Assembly (NCBI RefSeq): GCF_001632365.1
Contig: NW_024468513.1
Span: 5,710-57,493, forward strand
DNA from: Laetiporus sulphureus 93-53
Taxonomy: Eukaryota; Basidiomycota; Agaricomycetes; Polyporales; Laetiporaceae
Length of the DNA: 51,784 nucleotides
Reading direction: 5' to 3'
Numbering within the stretch: position 1 is the stretch's first letter; every line of letters starts with the position of its first letter. Positions 9,756 through 19,690 of this stretch are shown here, in pieces. The notes under the pieces were generated by a model that worked only from the letters and a program-made list of their open reading frames with translations, searched no databases and was not told where the DNA came from. A program made the translations under genes and the position numbers.

Positions 9756-10547
9756 CTAGTAAGGCCAGTAGCACGACTCCTTCTCAAACTTTACAAGCTC
9801 CTTTCCTACTCGCTCCTGTTCCTTGTTGATCTCTTTGAAAAAGATCTTTCCTAATCCCACGCAAAGCTTGATGACGATATGCCTGTCGACGAACGTGAAG
9901 TCGTGCCCAGTTCCAATTCACTCGTTAATCACTAATAAGTGTCTGAGAATTCTATCTTGGCACTTCAGCTGCTCTTCGGTGAACTTGGCAGCGATGTGAG
10001 GCTGCTGCAGGACTTTGTATCGCTGGATAGTGGCATATACGGTTGGTGCGATGTTCTCGGGAAGGGTACCTTTGGGATTCTCGTGGATCCCGCGAGGATG
10101 GTAGCTCTTTGAGAGCGCGAAGTTAAGGACGTCGATGGCGGGGAATGTAGCATAAGCGTGAGGAGGACGGAGTGGCATGGACGGGTTAGGTATGTCTCTG
10201 GGGATGCCTTCAAGCCAAAGGCTAACCTTGTGCTCCTGCTGGCGGCGCTCGGCTGTGATGCCCTGTGAGCCTGCTTGGATAGGTTGCGCCTGTACAAGAT
10301 TGCCCTGAGTCAGACGGTGGACTCTGGATTTCCTTTGATAGGGATGGTAGCGTCCATTGGGTGGAACGATCCCGTTGTGTACTTGAGGCGCTTTACCGGT
10401 CGATGCAGCGCTGTTCCTTTTGAAGGAAGGAAGCGGCTTAGGCGATAGAGGCGACGTGGAGTGGTATGAAGGAAGTGGTGTGGAAAAAGCCCTGCCCTGG
10501 GTGGATGTATCTCTGGGTGAAAATGCGCAGCTACCAGTGTTAGACAC
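9756..10547 (-). pseudogene. Extra ORF1 of element B (unknown function, one internal stop)
   Basis: About 263 codons with a TGA at 9918-9920. The N-terminal 75 residues are Ser/Pro-rich; the C-terminal part holds FTFVDRHIVIKLC, matching LSFVHQHMVRNFC in A. As in A there is no ATG at the head of the frame. A possible solution is splicing: an ATG at 10751-10749 in the LTR opens eight codons ending CCA before GTAAGT (10727-10722), and an acceptor CACCCAG ending at 10497 joins this frame in phase, with a CTAAC branch-point match about 40 nt upstream. That model is inference. Confidence 0.5.
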
Positions 10548-10567
10548 TTGGTAGGAGCGTAAAAGGT

Positions 10568-10579
10568 CAGTCTTATTCT
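10568..10579 (-). other. Primer-binding site of element B, complementary to its own transcript start
   Basis: Minus-strand AGAATAAGACTG, two nucleotides after the LTR end at 10582. It is a perfect complement of CAGTCTTATTCT at 10844-10833. Compared with A, one base differs here and the pairing base differs correspondingly in the LTR. Confidence 0.75.
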
Positions 10580-10721
10580 AATGTCACGGCACGCCGATGA
10601 CAAAGATAGACAACCAAATATAGAGTCCCCTTGAGAGTCTCCTGGCTAAGAGCTAACAGCGACAAGCTGCGGCCGTACGACATGCCCACTGACGAGGCCC
10701 TAGTGCTAGTCGCAGAGTATG

Positions 10722-10727
10722 ACTTAC
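10722..10727 (-). promoter_or_regulatory. Candidate splice donor inside the LTR of element B
   Basis: CCA then GTAAGT, eight codons after an ATG at 10751-10749 that lies downstream of the predicted transcript start. Element A's LTR also has GTAAGT downstream of its start (6240-6235) but no preceding ATG. Confidence 0.4.
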
Positions 10728-10832
10728 TGGCGAGGCAGGGGGCGCTATCATAATAGTGAGGATGTAAACAGATGTATAGCACACTGAGAGTGTCTGGTAA
10801 GACCCCTCTGTGATGGTAGTGGAGGACGAAGG

Positions 10833-10844
10833 AGAATAAGACTG
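10833..10844 (-). promoter_or_regulatory. Predicted transcript 5' end of element B, self-priming sequence
   Basis: Minus-strand CAGTCTTATTCT starts 27 nt past the TATA box and pairs perfectly with the primer-binding site at 10579-10568. Confidence 0.7.
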
Positions 10845-10870
10845 AGGTCTCCTCCTCGTCTCGCTGGTCC

Positions 10871-10877
10871 TTATATA
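10871..10877 (-). promoter_or_regulatory. TATA box of element B
   Basis: Minus-strand TATATAA in the context CATGTATATAAG, as in element A. Confidence 0.75.
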
Positions 10878-11139
10878 CATGATTGCTATGCTACTGTACA
10901 GTACTACCTAAGCGAGTCACACGCTATCTTACTGGTCAGTGCTACAATCATACGACATGTCCCAATTATCCTGATTGGCTGCCTAATAATAACTCACGGA
11001 GACGGAGCTCCTCTTGAGCACGCAATATGGCATCATGGTGATTGCGACATATGATGCCATGCCAAGGAGTTCAGTGTCACGTGTCAATGCCGAGAGAGAT
11101 CTGAGGTCATGTGACTGGATGCCTCGTTATCTCATTAGG

Positions 11140-11147
11140 TCACGTGA
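11140..11147. promoter_or_regulatory. TCACGTGA palindrome in the U3 of element B
   Basis: An 8-bp palindrome with the CACGTG core, shared with element A's U3. Confidence 0.45.
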
Positions 11148-11236
11148 CTTCTTGTGCGAGGAGAAATGATGAAAAATGATATGCTCCTTAATAGCATTTG
11201 TTCCTATAATGACTTTTGTCAGGTAAAACCGTGACA

Positions 11237-12299
11237 TGAACTGAGGCCTCGGAAGTGTGATTGGCACCCGACTTTGTCGTGAAACGCGTGAGGCGCCCAC
11301 CAAAAACATCGACAGTTAGGCATGCAAAGTCATTGGGTGCTTACACCCATGCAGCATGCACCTGCCTTATTTGAGGCGTGAACCGCAGGTCAAGCCTATG
11401 GTGGGGGACGCCACTTCATGACAAGTGTTTGAGCCATCTCGTGGATTTGCTAAGGCTTCGTGAAATTTGCATTAAAATTCATGAAACATATATAGAATCA
11501 TAGCTAAGGAGATGCTCTACAACATGGTAGGAGCAGATTTCTCAAAATCCAAGGTTTGAGTTTTTGGGCCTCAATTTGCTTATTAATACACTACCATATA
11601 TGGATAATCAAGCTTTATAAGCGCTGGTATTGCCAAATGTAGCTGTAGTAAGCGCCGGTCAGATTTAGTGACAAAAAAGGTTTGCAAGTATAAGTCTCAC
11701 CATGCATTGCAGTGGAGGACCTGGAGTTGAAAAATTAGAATGAAAGTTAAAGATGGAGCTCACTCTGCTCGAAATGTAAGCGTGTTCAGTAGCAGCATAC
11801 CCTTGACATGCATTGACCTTGGGCCAATTTGGTGGTTTTTTAGGGTTAGGGTTAGGTTCACAGAAACACTTGTGCTTTGAGATTTGGGCCTATCTATGGG
11901 GTACTTTGTATATAGAAGTTCGATCTCGAGGTGCTAGGAGTAAAATTGTGGCATGTCATGAAGTGGTGTCCCCCACCATACCTCTCGCACAGGAGACATG
12001 GAGGCATTTGTCACAATGTAATATGTGTGACAAATGTGAACTGGTATTTTATCTTTGTGAACAGGCACCAAAAACCGGGGCACATGGCCAGCCACAGGTG
12101 TGGGAACGGGCAACGGGGTGGAGTGCTTATGTAAGTCCAGGCTGTACGTTACTCAGTTATAACCCGAATGACAAAGGTCATTCGGAACATCGAGGATGAC
12201 ACACATTCCCATCCAATGCACATAAGAACATTTTTCCTACACTTCTGTGTCATGCCCATTCGGTGTTTTTTTGCCTGTGCGGAAAGGAACTGACTCTCT
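11237..12299. other. Intergenic, no gene supported
   Basis: AT-richer sequence between element B and the oxygenase gene. A 128-codon plus-strand frame (11813-12199) shows no family resemblance and no intron-exon logic, so it is not called. The region contains an interstitial telomere-like tract at 11840-11856. Confidence 0.6.
11840..11856 (+). repeat. Interstitial telomere-like tract, (TTAGGG)x2 plus TTAGG
   Basis: TTAGGG is the usual telomere repeat in basidiomycetes. Almost three units occur here, far from any visible chromosome end. Confidence 0.65.
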
Positions 12300-13744
12300 C
12301 TAGTATGCGCTGCCCTGGAGCGGCATGCCCTGCGGGAAGAACTGCTTGAAGAGGTCAGGATAGTGGCGTTCTGCGACGTCCGGGTGGCTCCTGTACGCGT
12401 GTCCTGTAAGCAGTTCCAAGCTCCGTGAGCAATGAAGCTGACTCACTTGACCCGTCCGATGAGGTTCACCAGGCCGACCGGCAGGCGGTCGTATTCCGAG
12501 TAGTTCACGGCTAGGGAAGTAAGCATAAGTGGTTTGTCTCCATGGGCGGAACTGAGCACGCACAGTCAGTCGTCCCGACCTCGCCACGATCTTCCTTCAG
12601 TTTCAGGATCTCCGGGCTGACTGGAATTGCCTGAAATCAGCAATTCGTGCGTGTTTTATGACAGCGGCTCGTACATTGGAGCTGGATATCCTTGAGGGAG
12701 AGTCTCTGCGCGATGTTCTGGAAGAACGGGATCGAGTAGCGCGGGGTGGAGCCTTTCGGCGGGGAGAGCACGCGGTGAGAGGTCGCACGCGCGAGGCCTT
12801 GGGTGGCCGTCTCGAGCGCTGAGATTGCGAGATGAGCGAGTGTGCGGTAAGCAGAGACGCCCCATCGACTCACCCTTACCGATGTTGATGACGAACGTCC
12901 CAGGGATGGGCGGCGCGTCGATCCACTCGCCCGCGAGGTTCTGCACCTGCAGCCCAGGGTGCGGCGACGCCTGGAGCAGCTGCACACTCGCATCAGCCAA
13001 CGAGCGCCTCTGTTTATCCCCTCGAGGCACGTACGAATGTCAAGAAGCCACCGTCGTAGTGCGGGCCGACGCCCTGGTTGGACGCGAGCCCGTCGTCGAG
13101 TGGCGGGTACTTGACGACCTTGGCGCGGTGCTGGATCGGCGCGTCGCCCTTGTAGAACGATTGCATCATTTCGGCGGGGAGGCCGAATGCCTCTGCGATG
13201 AGGCCGCTGAACTCGTAGCTGAGCCGCTCGACCTGCGCGAGGTAGCGCAGCATCGTGTCTTTGAAACCGGGCAGGAGGTCCTCGTCCGGCCACTGCGTCA
13301 GGTGTCAGGTGCGCGCCTCGTCACTTCTTATTTTAGTGCTCGACAGCAGTGTCGCTGACCTACCTGTACAGGCCCCCACAACCGCAGGTACTCCGGCTCA
13401 CCAGGGCTCCACCTATTCTCATACGGCGTCGCAAAGTCAAACTGCTCGCGCTGGTCAGTCTTGCCCTTCGTAATCTCCGCGCCGAGCCTGGAGTACCCGA
13501 AGAAGTGCTCCGAGTTGGCCATGCGGATCGCGTTCTTGGCCGTCTGCGGCAGCGCGAAGAGGCGCGGTGCGTAGTCGATGACGGCGTCGATGTCTGTGCG
13601 CGCGACGGGCGGGTGGGAGAGGTAGAGGAAGCCGACGTTGATGAGGGCGTGGCGGAGCTGGGCGATGAAGTCTGCTCGGGTGGAGGGCGAGGCGAGGAGG
13701 CTGTAGTCTAGGATTGGGACGCTGGAGAAGGTGGAGGAGGCCAT
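12300..13744 (-). CDS. 2-oxoglutarate/Fe(II)-dependent oxygenase, isopenicillin N synthase-like
   Basis: Seven exons: 13744-13364, 13292-13035, 12979-12874, 12818-12675, 12620-12564, 12510-12447, 12390-12300. They give 366 residues. The N-terminal DIOX_N-type domain (VPILDYSLL, ALINVGFLYL, FFGYSRLGAE) is followed by the jelly-roll oxygenase domain. The iron ligands are present: H205 and D207 in PHYDGG, and H263 in SHRV. The 2-oxoglutarate anchor is R275 in RYS. The C-terminus runs HPDVAERHYPDLFKQFFP. Members oxidise small molecules in primary or secondary metabolism; the substrate cannot be read from sequence, and no biosynthetic cluster is visible here. Introns are 55-71 nt with standard borders. 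Exon 5 uses the acceptor TTCCAG ending at 12621; an earlier AG would break the frame. Confidence 0.92.
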
Positions 13745-14280
13745 GGTGGTATGTAGGTATGAATGATGAATCCTGCCAGCGGTGGCGCGATCGAAGTGTG
13801 GGTGTTATAAAGCTGGACTCGACTCACGGAGTCATGGGGATTCTATAGGGATTCTAGTACCCAAGACTCAAGATTGCCTTTCGGATGGCCATATGACGCG
13901 ATCGCTTCAGGGTCACGTTGCTCCGGCCGGAAGGCGATAAGCCGTTCCGAGAGAATGTGATGACTACAACTGCAGGCAGGTTCGACGATGTTGGCTCAGA
14001 GCGGAGAAAATTGTGAGCTGTGCGAAATCTGATGGCTGGTCACCGTTCGTAGTTGGACGCGGCAGCACTGAAATACACCATTGTGCCGAAACATCTTGTA
14101 GTGCGCGGAAGTAATGAGAAAAGGACGGACTGCATTATGATGCTCTGTACAACACGGCATACCGCGCGAGAGGAAAAGCTTCACTTAACGTATCGCACTA
14201 CTCTGATCCCTGCCTGCCTACGCCTCCTCTCAACAAGCAGGTAGCTCACTGATCACCAAGCAGAACGTCAGCCGGTGGTT
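13745..14280. other. Intergenic: promoter side of the oxygenase gene, 3' side of the DUF6593-like gene
   Basis: I see no supported gene. It should hold the oxygenase promoter. No clear TATA box stands out. Confidence 0.5.
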
Positions 14281-14937
14281 CTAGATAGAATCATGAAACT
14301 GCTCACCAATCAGTCTATCTAGAGCCTCCGTTACTTCAGGCTGTGGTTGGATCTCGAAGAACGCATGCTGCGACATTCTGAAGACCCAGAAATGCCTCTT
14401 GTGCGGATGGAATTCGGCCATGGGTTTTTCTTCCGGATCGTCTGCGCGCACCAACTGCAGAACACCCATCCATGAGGGGCCATTTTAGCCCAATCAGAAG
14501 ATGTAGCGTACCTGGAGGCGACCCTTGTTAACTTTCCACCTATACACTATTCCGGCTCCGGTAGAGAAGGTGCCGCCTCTGCGTTGAATGCAACGGAGAA
14601 CGTCAAAATGCACGAAACGTCAGAAAATCGCATCGTCAACTCACGGCTTGTCCTGCTCAAACTTGACAAAGTCCGCTGCGGACATCCACTCGTCCTTCTC
14701 GTCGCCGACGAATCTGACACGGGGCTCCTTGGTCTGGAGCCCCTCGATCTCGGCTACCGGCGTCAGCTCGCGGGTCTCAAAGTCGTGTTTGATGATCCGC
14801 GTCAGGTTCGCGTGCCAGTAGCGCGTGACAACCTCGTAGTAGAACTTGTCGTCGGTCACGGAGAAGGTCGTGTTTCGCAGGCTGTTCATCGCGACTACCA
14901 GCTTTTGGGGCGGCTTTGGTTTCGGCGGGGGAGGCAT
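14281..14937 (-). CDS. Small protein resembling basidiomycete DUF6593
   Basis: Three exons: 14937-14645, 14578-14512, 14454-14281, giving 177 residues. A short Pro/Lys-rich leader precedes a beta-rich body: NTTFSVTDDKFYYEVVTRYW, then HANLTRIIK, EPRVRFVGDE, GAGIVYRWKV and HKRHFWVFRMSQH. The pattern of an N-terminal N-T-x-F strand, a Y-x-V-x-T strand and a T-x-I strand is that of DUF6593, a basidiomycete family of unknown function. No signal peptide or membrane segment is seen. Both introns have GT-AG borders, and exon 2 is read as starting at the A of CGCAG|A. The family assignment is by pattern only. Confidence 0.75.
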
Positions 14938-17857
14938 GGTCGGTTACTGAGGTGGTGGATGTGACAGATAGCGACAGGTGGTTGGCAGCACAGGCAATAT
15001 GCCCGGGCAGGTATCTGGCGATTGACAAGATGGCTTCAGGACCTCCGTTCCGTTATAAACCAGCACGTTTGCCGAGAGACTCCCAGGCATTGTGCGGACG
15101 TCCGTGGAAACATTGGAGACATAGCTCGTAGCCTCATGACAGGTGCAAGGGTATTGGACAGACAGTCTCTCACAAGCAGATCTCAAGCACCACCGGGTCG
15201 AGTCCGGTAATATGCCATGCTATGACAGAATCGCAGTGTCAGAGCTGATCTCGAGAGCGAGAACATACCGAGACGAGTTCTCGGTTCTCGCAGAGTTTCG
15301 GGTAAATTTGAGACGTGAGAAGTATGCTGCAACAAGGGTCCCGAGTACTGGCAGTAGGATAGCGCGAGCGCGTGCGGGGACGCCACATTGACATGTAACA
15401 TTTATGCGTGTGAGAGCAGGACTGTTTGCCGTGGGAAGAGACTCGCTGTGAGACCTCATGCATCCCCATCAGATACTGCAGAGTACAGCACTCGATTGTA
15501 GAGCACGTTCGTCGTTTTGAGACTGGATGGCTGGGATCATCCCTTAGATGGGATTGTTCAGCATGTCAGATAGAAAGACAGAGCTGAGCGAATGAAGACG
15601 AAGGCAATAGCAGACTGTCAAGAAGCTCAGGCACCAGTAAGTCGGGAGCATGGAGTCAGTCCGTTCCTGGGTACAGATTCGTGAGCTCTGTAAAACTACT
15701 ATACAAATAGGCGCATTCACCTCAAGCCTCTGCAGAGGAAAAAAAACCAACCACTGAATGGATAACGTCTGTCCAGATTTTAGTTCGCACAGAGAGCCAA
15801 AGTTGCGCATTTAGATGTCATTGACTTGACATTGGCAGACGCTGATACAACTCTTGGCTCACCTCCGGGGGAACCACGCAAACATTGCATGAGAATGCCA
15901 ATATCGCTCACGATTGAATGAGCGTGCGCAATCGTTACACAACCAGGCCAGCGATGGTGTGACATGCAGGAATTCCGTTTGCGCATTTATGTCCAACATG
16001 ATATTGGCTCGAGGCAGCACCTGGAGGTGCCAGCGAGTTCTTTGAGACAATGCAAGCGATTCGACATCTGTACGCGAGGAGAAACACATTTTCGATTTCT
16101 GCAGCTTGGTGGTGGAGAGACAAAGTGCATACTAATCTGTGGCAGTGCCGGAGCGCCCAGCGCTAACGATGGACCAGCATGGCCCGGAGTACTAAATAAG
16201 GCCTGCTGGACGTTGCCAGCAATAGCCAGGTGTTGTCCACTACGACCATGTACGCCACGTTACAGACCTCCCTGCCCAGTCATACGTCCAGGATCACAGC
16301 AGAGCCTTGGGCAAATTGAGCATAAATCTCTCGTTGAAGCGCCGAAAATACGCCTCCTGGATCCTTGTGTGTACATCTGAGCCCTCTTTTGCAGCTTCGG
16401 TCACATCAAGAAGCACGACAGTACGCGATTTCGTGTCCACAGAAGATACTCCAGTGACCATGAATGCGGAGAGCCGATGCAGCCTGACGACCTCGCGCAA
16501 AAGTATGCAATCAGTCCACGGCACGACTCAAAATGCTTGGTATGTAAAGCAACGGAGTCATTATGACAGTTCGCCATCCTGAAGATGGGGTCTCGCAGAT
16601 CAACGTCGCAGCTTCGTGGTCATGTCTGAGAATCTGTGGCCATGCTCGGTAGCTCGGAGTTCGGCTTAAAGAATGTTTCGCGAGGCTTCGTCTCGCCGGT
16701 TTTAACCTACTATTCGTCATCATTTACTCTTGTATCTTCAAGGTATGTCTCTCGAGTAATTGGGTTACAGACCTCTCATGACCGACAACTAACGTTGCGC
16801 ATTTGTAGGTTATACCAGCAACGGTCACTGCCCATTTTCTATGCCACTACGTTCGTCTCAGGCTGAACAGAGATGAACAGTCTAGTTGACAACCTTTACA
16901 CGAGTTGTTGTCTCTCCAACCCGTCCTCGTACCGAGATTCTGTCGGCTTCTCGTTCCCGTGGGAGCCTGCATCAGACTTCGAACACTGTCCGCAGCTTCT
17001 AATCTCGGCAAGACACAATAAATGTACTCGTGGACCCCGAATGATTTCCTGTGGGTCTCGTTTTGAAGTCCGTAAGCTTGCTGGTGCCGTTCATGACCAA
17101 ACATCATATTCTTGACGTCCAGAAGGTGCTGATATTGTTGTGTCCTGGTCGTCTCGCCCTCGGCATAGCTCTGTAATCGGGCAACCTGCGGTTACGACGC
17201 GTTACTCCACGTCACCAATGGACAATTGCGGCTTCCCGCGTACATTGCAGTAAGCGCCCCCGAAGGACACATGCGGCTACTCGGGGAACGTCTTATCGTT
17301 ACGTCTTATCGTCCCGTGCGAGTACGTTTCCGTGGCCATTGCCATCACCGTCTGAGGTGCGTGCACTACGTGGTTTCAACGAGTACGTCTCGCTGACCAG
17401 AGGACCCGTTGGTGGTGAGCAAGATGTGCTGCTCACTGTCAGACTCATTCGGTCTAGAAGAAGCCCTGGACGACATCTGCTGACCCGAACGCATCCGACC
17501 AAATTTTCCGTCATTACGACACGCGTCTGCGATGCTGGAAACGGCGAAGCATCGCAGCTGTGGGTGGTTGGCATTGGCTGTAATGTGCATACCCTTTGGC
17601 GTGCTGAGCGGCCTTACGATGTGTTTGTTGCCTGTAGGGACATAGCACGATTGTAAATTCATCTGAGTTGAAACTCTATGGGAGGGACTTGAAATCGCGG
17701 GCGCCCCGGGACCAATGCCGCACGGGGTTTGCCGGCAATTGCCGAGGCGGGGGGTTACAACCTTCACTGTTGACCGCAAGTCTCTCGCGCGCGCCTTGCT
17801 CTGCGTCTCTCCCTCGTATCATCCCTCCGCCGTTCCACGCGTTTCCTTCTCCCCAAA
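14938..17857. other. Long intergenic stretch (2.9 kb), no gene supported
   Basis: Only short frames occur. The most protein-like is a minus-strand frame at 16294-16524 containing LREVVRLHRLSAFMVTGV and AYFRRFNERF, which could be a terminal exon of an unrecognised or decayed gene. The last 200 bp are CT-rich and form the PWWP gene's promoter and leader. A GGTCGAGTCC near 15195 recalls a tRNA T-arm, but the rest of a tRNA is not found. Confidence 0.45.
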
Positions 17858-19690
17858 ATGAGCAAGAAGGGTAGCAAGGCTCAGAGTCAGTCCAAGGAAC
17901 AATCCTATGAGGTCCGCGATATCGTTCTCGCGAAAGTCCGGGGCTATCCCCCGTGGCCAGGCATGGTGAGTGTTCCTCCGTCGTGTGTCTCGCGAATAAC
18001 GCTCACGATATCATGTTCGATTGATGCTTATTCTGCGCGTTTTTACGCGTAGATTGTCAATCCTGAAAGCGTTCCCGAAAACGTGCAGAACGAGCGACCC
18101 AACGCGAAGACAAAAAAGGGGAACTGGTACTGCGTTCGCTTCTTTCCTGCTGGTGACTAGTACGTCTCGTGTCGCACTTTCGACCGCGCACATCTTTTGG
18201 TTGAACGCCACTCGTCATCAGCGCCTGGATTGTCCCTAAGGACATATCGAAGCTCCAACAGCACGAAATCGAGGCCTACATCAACGAGCCCTACAAGCGG
18301 AATGGCGACTTGCTGCAAGGTTATCACATCGCTCTAGATCCCGTGAAATGGGAGGAGGAGCGCGAGGCCCGGCGTGCAGAGGCCGCCGAAGAGGAAGCTA
18401 ATGCGGAGATAGATCAGCTGGAAAGCGATGGAGAGGAGGAAGCCGATGATGGCGAAGAGAAGAAGTCGAAGGCGAGAAAGAGGAAGCGCGACACTGAACT
18501 GGCGACCGCGAAATCAAAGGTTAAGGCCAAAACGAAGAAGGCCTCCGACGAGCTTGCGCCTAAGAAGCGGGCTGGCAGCGCAAAGGCGAAGAAAAACGGT
18601 GTCAAGTCGAAGACGATGGTCGAATCTGAGGACGAAGCAGGTGCCGAGGCCGAAGATGAGGATGCGGGTCCGAGCAAGCAGACCTCACCGCCTCCTGCTA
18701 AGAAAGTGAAGCGCGAAAAGGAGGGTGAGGAGGAGGGCGATGGTGAGTCTGACCATTATCGATATCGCAACGGCCTCCTTATGAATCGCACAATATTTGC
18801 ATTGGCGTTAAACAATTTTTTGATCGTTGCAGCCGCTCTTGCGAACGATCCGGAGGCGCAGAAGGTCAGAGACTGGAGACATAAGCTCCAGAAGGCATTC
18901 TTGAACAGCAAGAGTCTGCCTAAGGATGAGGCAAGTCATGTTGATGCTCGTTGCATCCAGGCGATGCTCAATTTTTGCCGTAGGACATGCCCGCACTGAA
19001 TAACCTGTTCACCACAGTAGAGCAATACGAGAACATGACCATTGCATATCTCACTGTGAGTGTACACCAGTTGCTCTTCATCGCCTCTGCTTGCCTTGCT
19101 GGCACTCGGTGTCCACGCCTCGGGATTCCACGGGATCCTCTCATATCACGCAACAACTTTTCTCCTTAATATAGCAACGTGACTGACAATCGCCTGCTCG
19201 CGTATCCCCGCAGTTCTCGAAAATCGGCAAGGTCATGCGCCATATCCACGCCCTCCCGTCTGAGAAGGTTCCGCGCGACGACGAGTTCAAGTTCAGGGAG
19301 CGTGCAAAGACTCTCGTCGACAAGTGGCATGACTTCGTCAACGCCAACAAGCCCAATGGCACTACCGCGGAGGGCGCCAAGGCTACAACGAACGGCACGA
19401 GCCCAGCTGCGAAAGCCGCCGAAGCGGCAGATGCCGGTGCGACGACGAATGGCAAGCAGGAGGGCGGCGAGGAGGCTGCTCAAGCTCAAGCTGAAGGCAG
19501 CAAGGACGCTATGGAAGTTGATGTTGAGCCGAAGGCGGAGACGACGGTCGCTGCAGAAGTTCCTGCAGCTGCGGAGGGTGGTGAGGCAGAGGCGGACGGT
19601 GAACCTGAGACGAACGAGGATGCCCCAGCGGATGCGGCTGCAGACGAGTCTGCGATGCCAGACGTCACCATGTCCGAAGTTGCGGCATGA
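17858..19690 (+). CDS. PWWP-domain chromatin protein with a LEDGF/TFIIS-N-type helical domain
   Basis: Six exons: 17858-17965, 18053-18159, 18222-18742, 18833-18930, 18984-19055, 19214-19690, giving 460 residues. The PWWP domain spans about residues 19-105 (DIVLAKVRGYPPWPGM, WYCVRFFPAGDYAWI); these domains bind methylated histone H3 (such as H3K36me) and DNA. A long Lys/Glu-rich, nuclear-signal-rich linker follows. Residues about 245-345 form a helical bundle (LPKDEDMPALNNLFTTVEQY, FSKIGKVMRHIHALP, FRERAKTLVDKWHDFV) like the integrase-binding domain of LEDGF/HDGF proteins. The tail is acidic and Ala-rich. The fourth intron (18931-18983) has a GC donor: GAG|GCAAGT. The order resembles animal LEDGF/HRP2, so a transcription-coupled chromatin reader is the likely role. 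Confidence 0.9.

Larger units (their letters stand above)
6895..11236 (-). mobile_element. Ty3/gypsy-type LTR retrotransposon B, decayed and interrupted by element A
   Basis: Transcript order: LTR (11236-10582), primer site (10579-10568), ORF1, ORF2, gag, then the start of pol (protease), which stops at 6895 where A's LTR begins. The layout matches A, but proteins match only distantly, so B is a related but separate family. At least seven in-frame stops make it a dead copy. Its RT and integrase are probably on the far side of A, beyond the left edge. Confidence 0.87.
10582..11236 (-). repeat. 5' LTR of element B (655 bp)
   Basis: Begins TGTCACGG at 11236 and ends CCGTGACA at 10582, a perfect 8-bp inverted terminus. 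It contains the TATA box, the self-priming sequence, a CACGTG palindrome and a GTAAGT donor. The 3' partner LTR would be outside the window. Flanking 5 bp at 11237-11241 (TGAAC on +) would be the target duplication. Confidence 0.85.

Noticed and set aside
11813..12199. 128-codon plus-strand frame
   Set aside because: It runs through the telomere-like tract, has no recognisable motif and no splice context; composition looks random.
15140..15215. tRNA-like T-arm (GGTCGAGTCC)
   Set aside because: No matching acceptor stem, D-arm or anticodon arm could be drawn, and the loop lacks the usual TTC.
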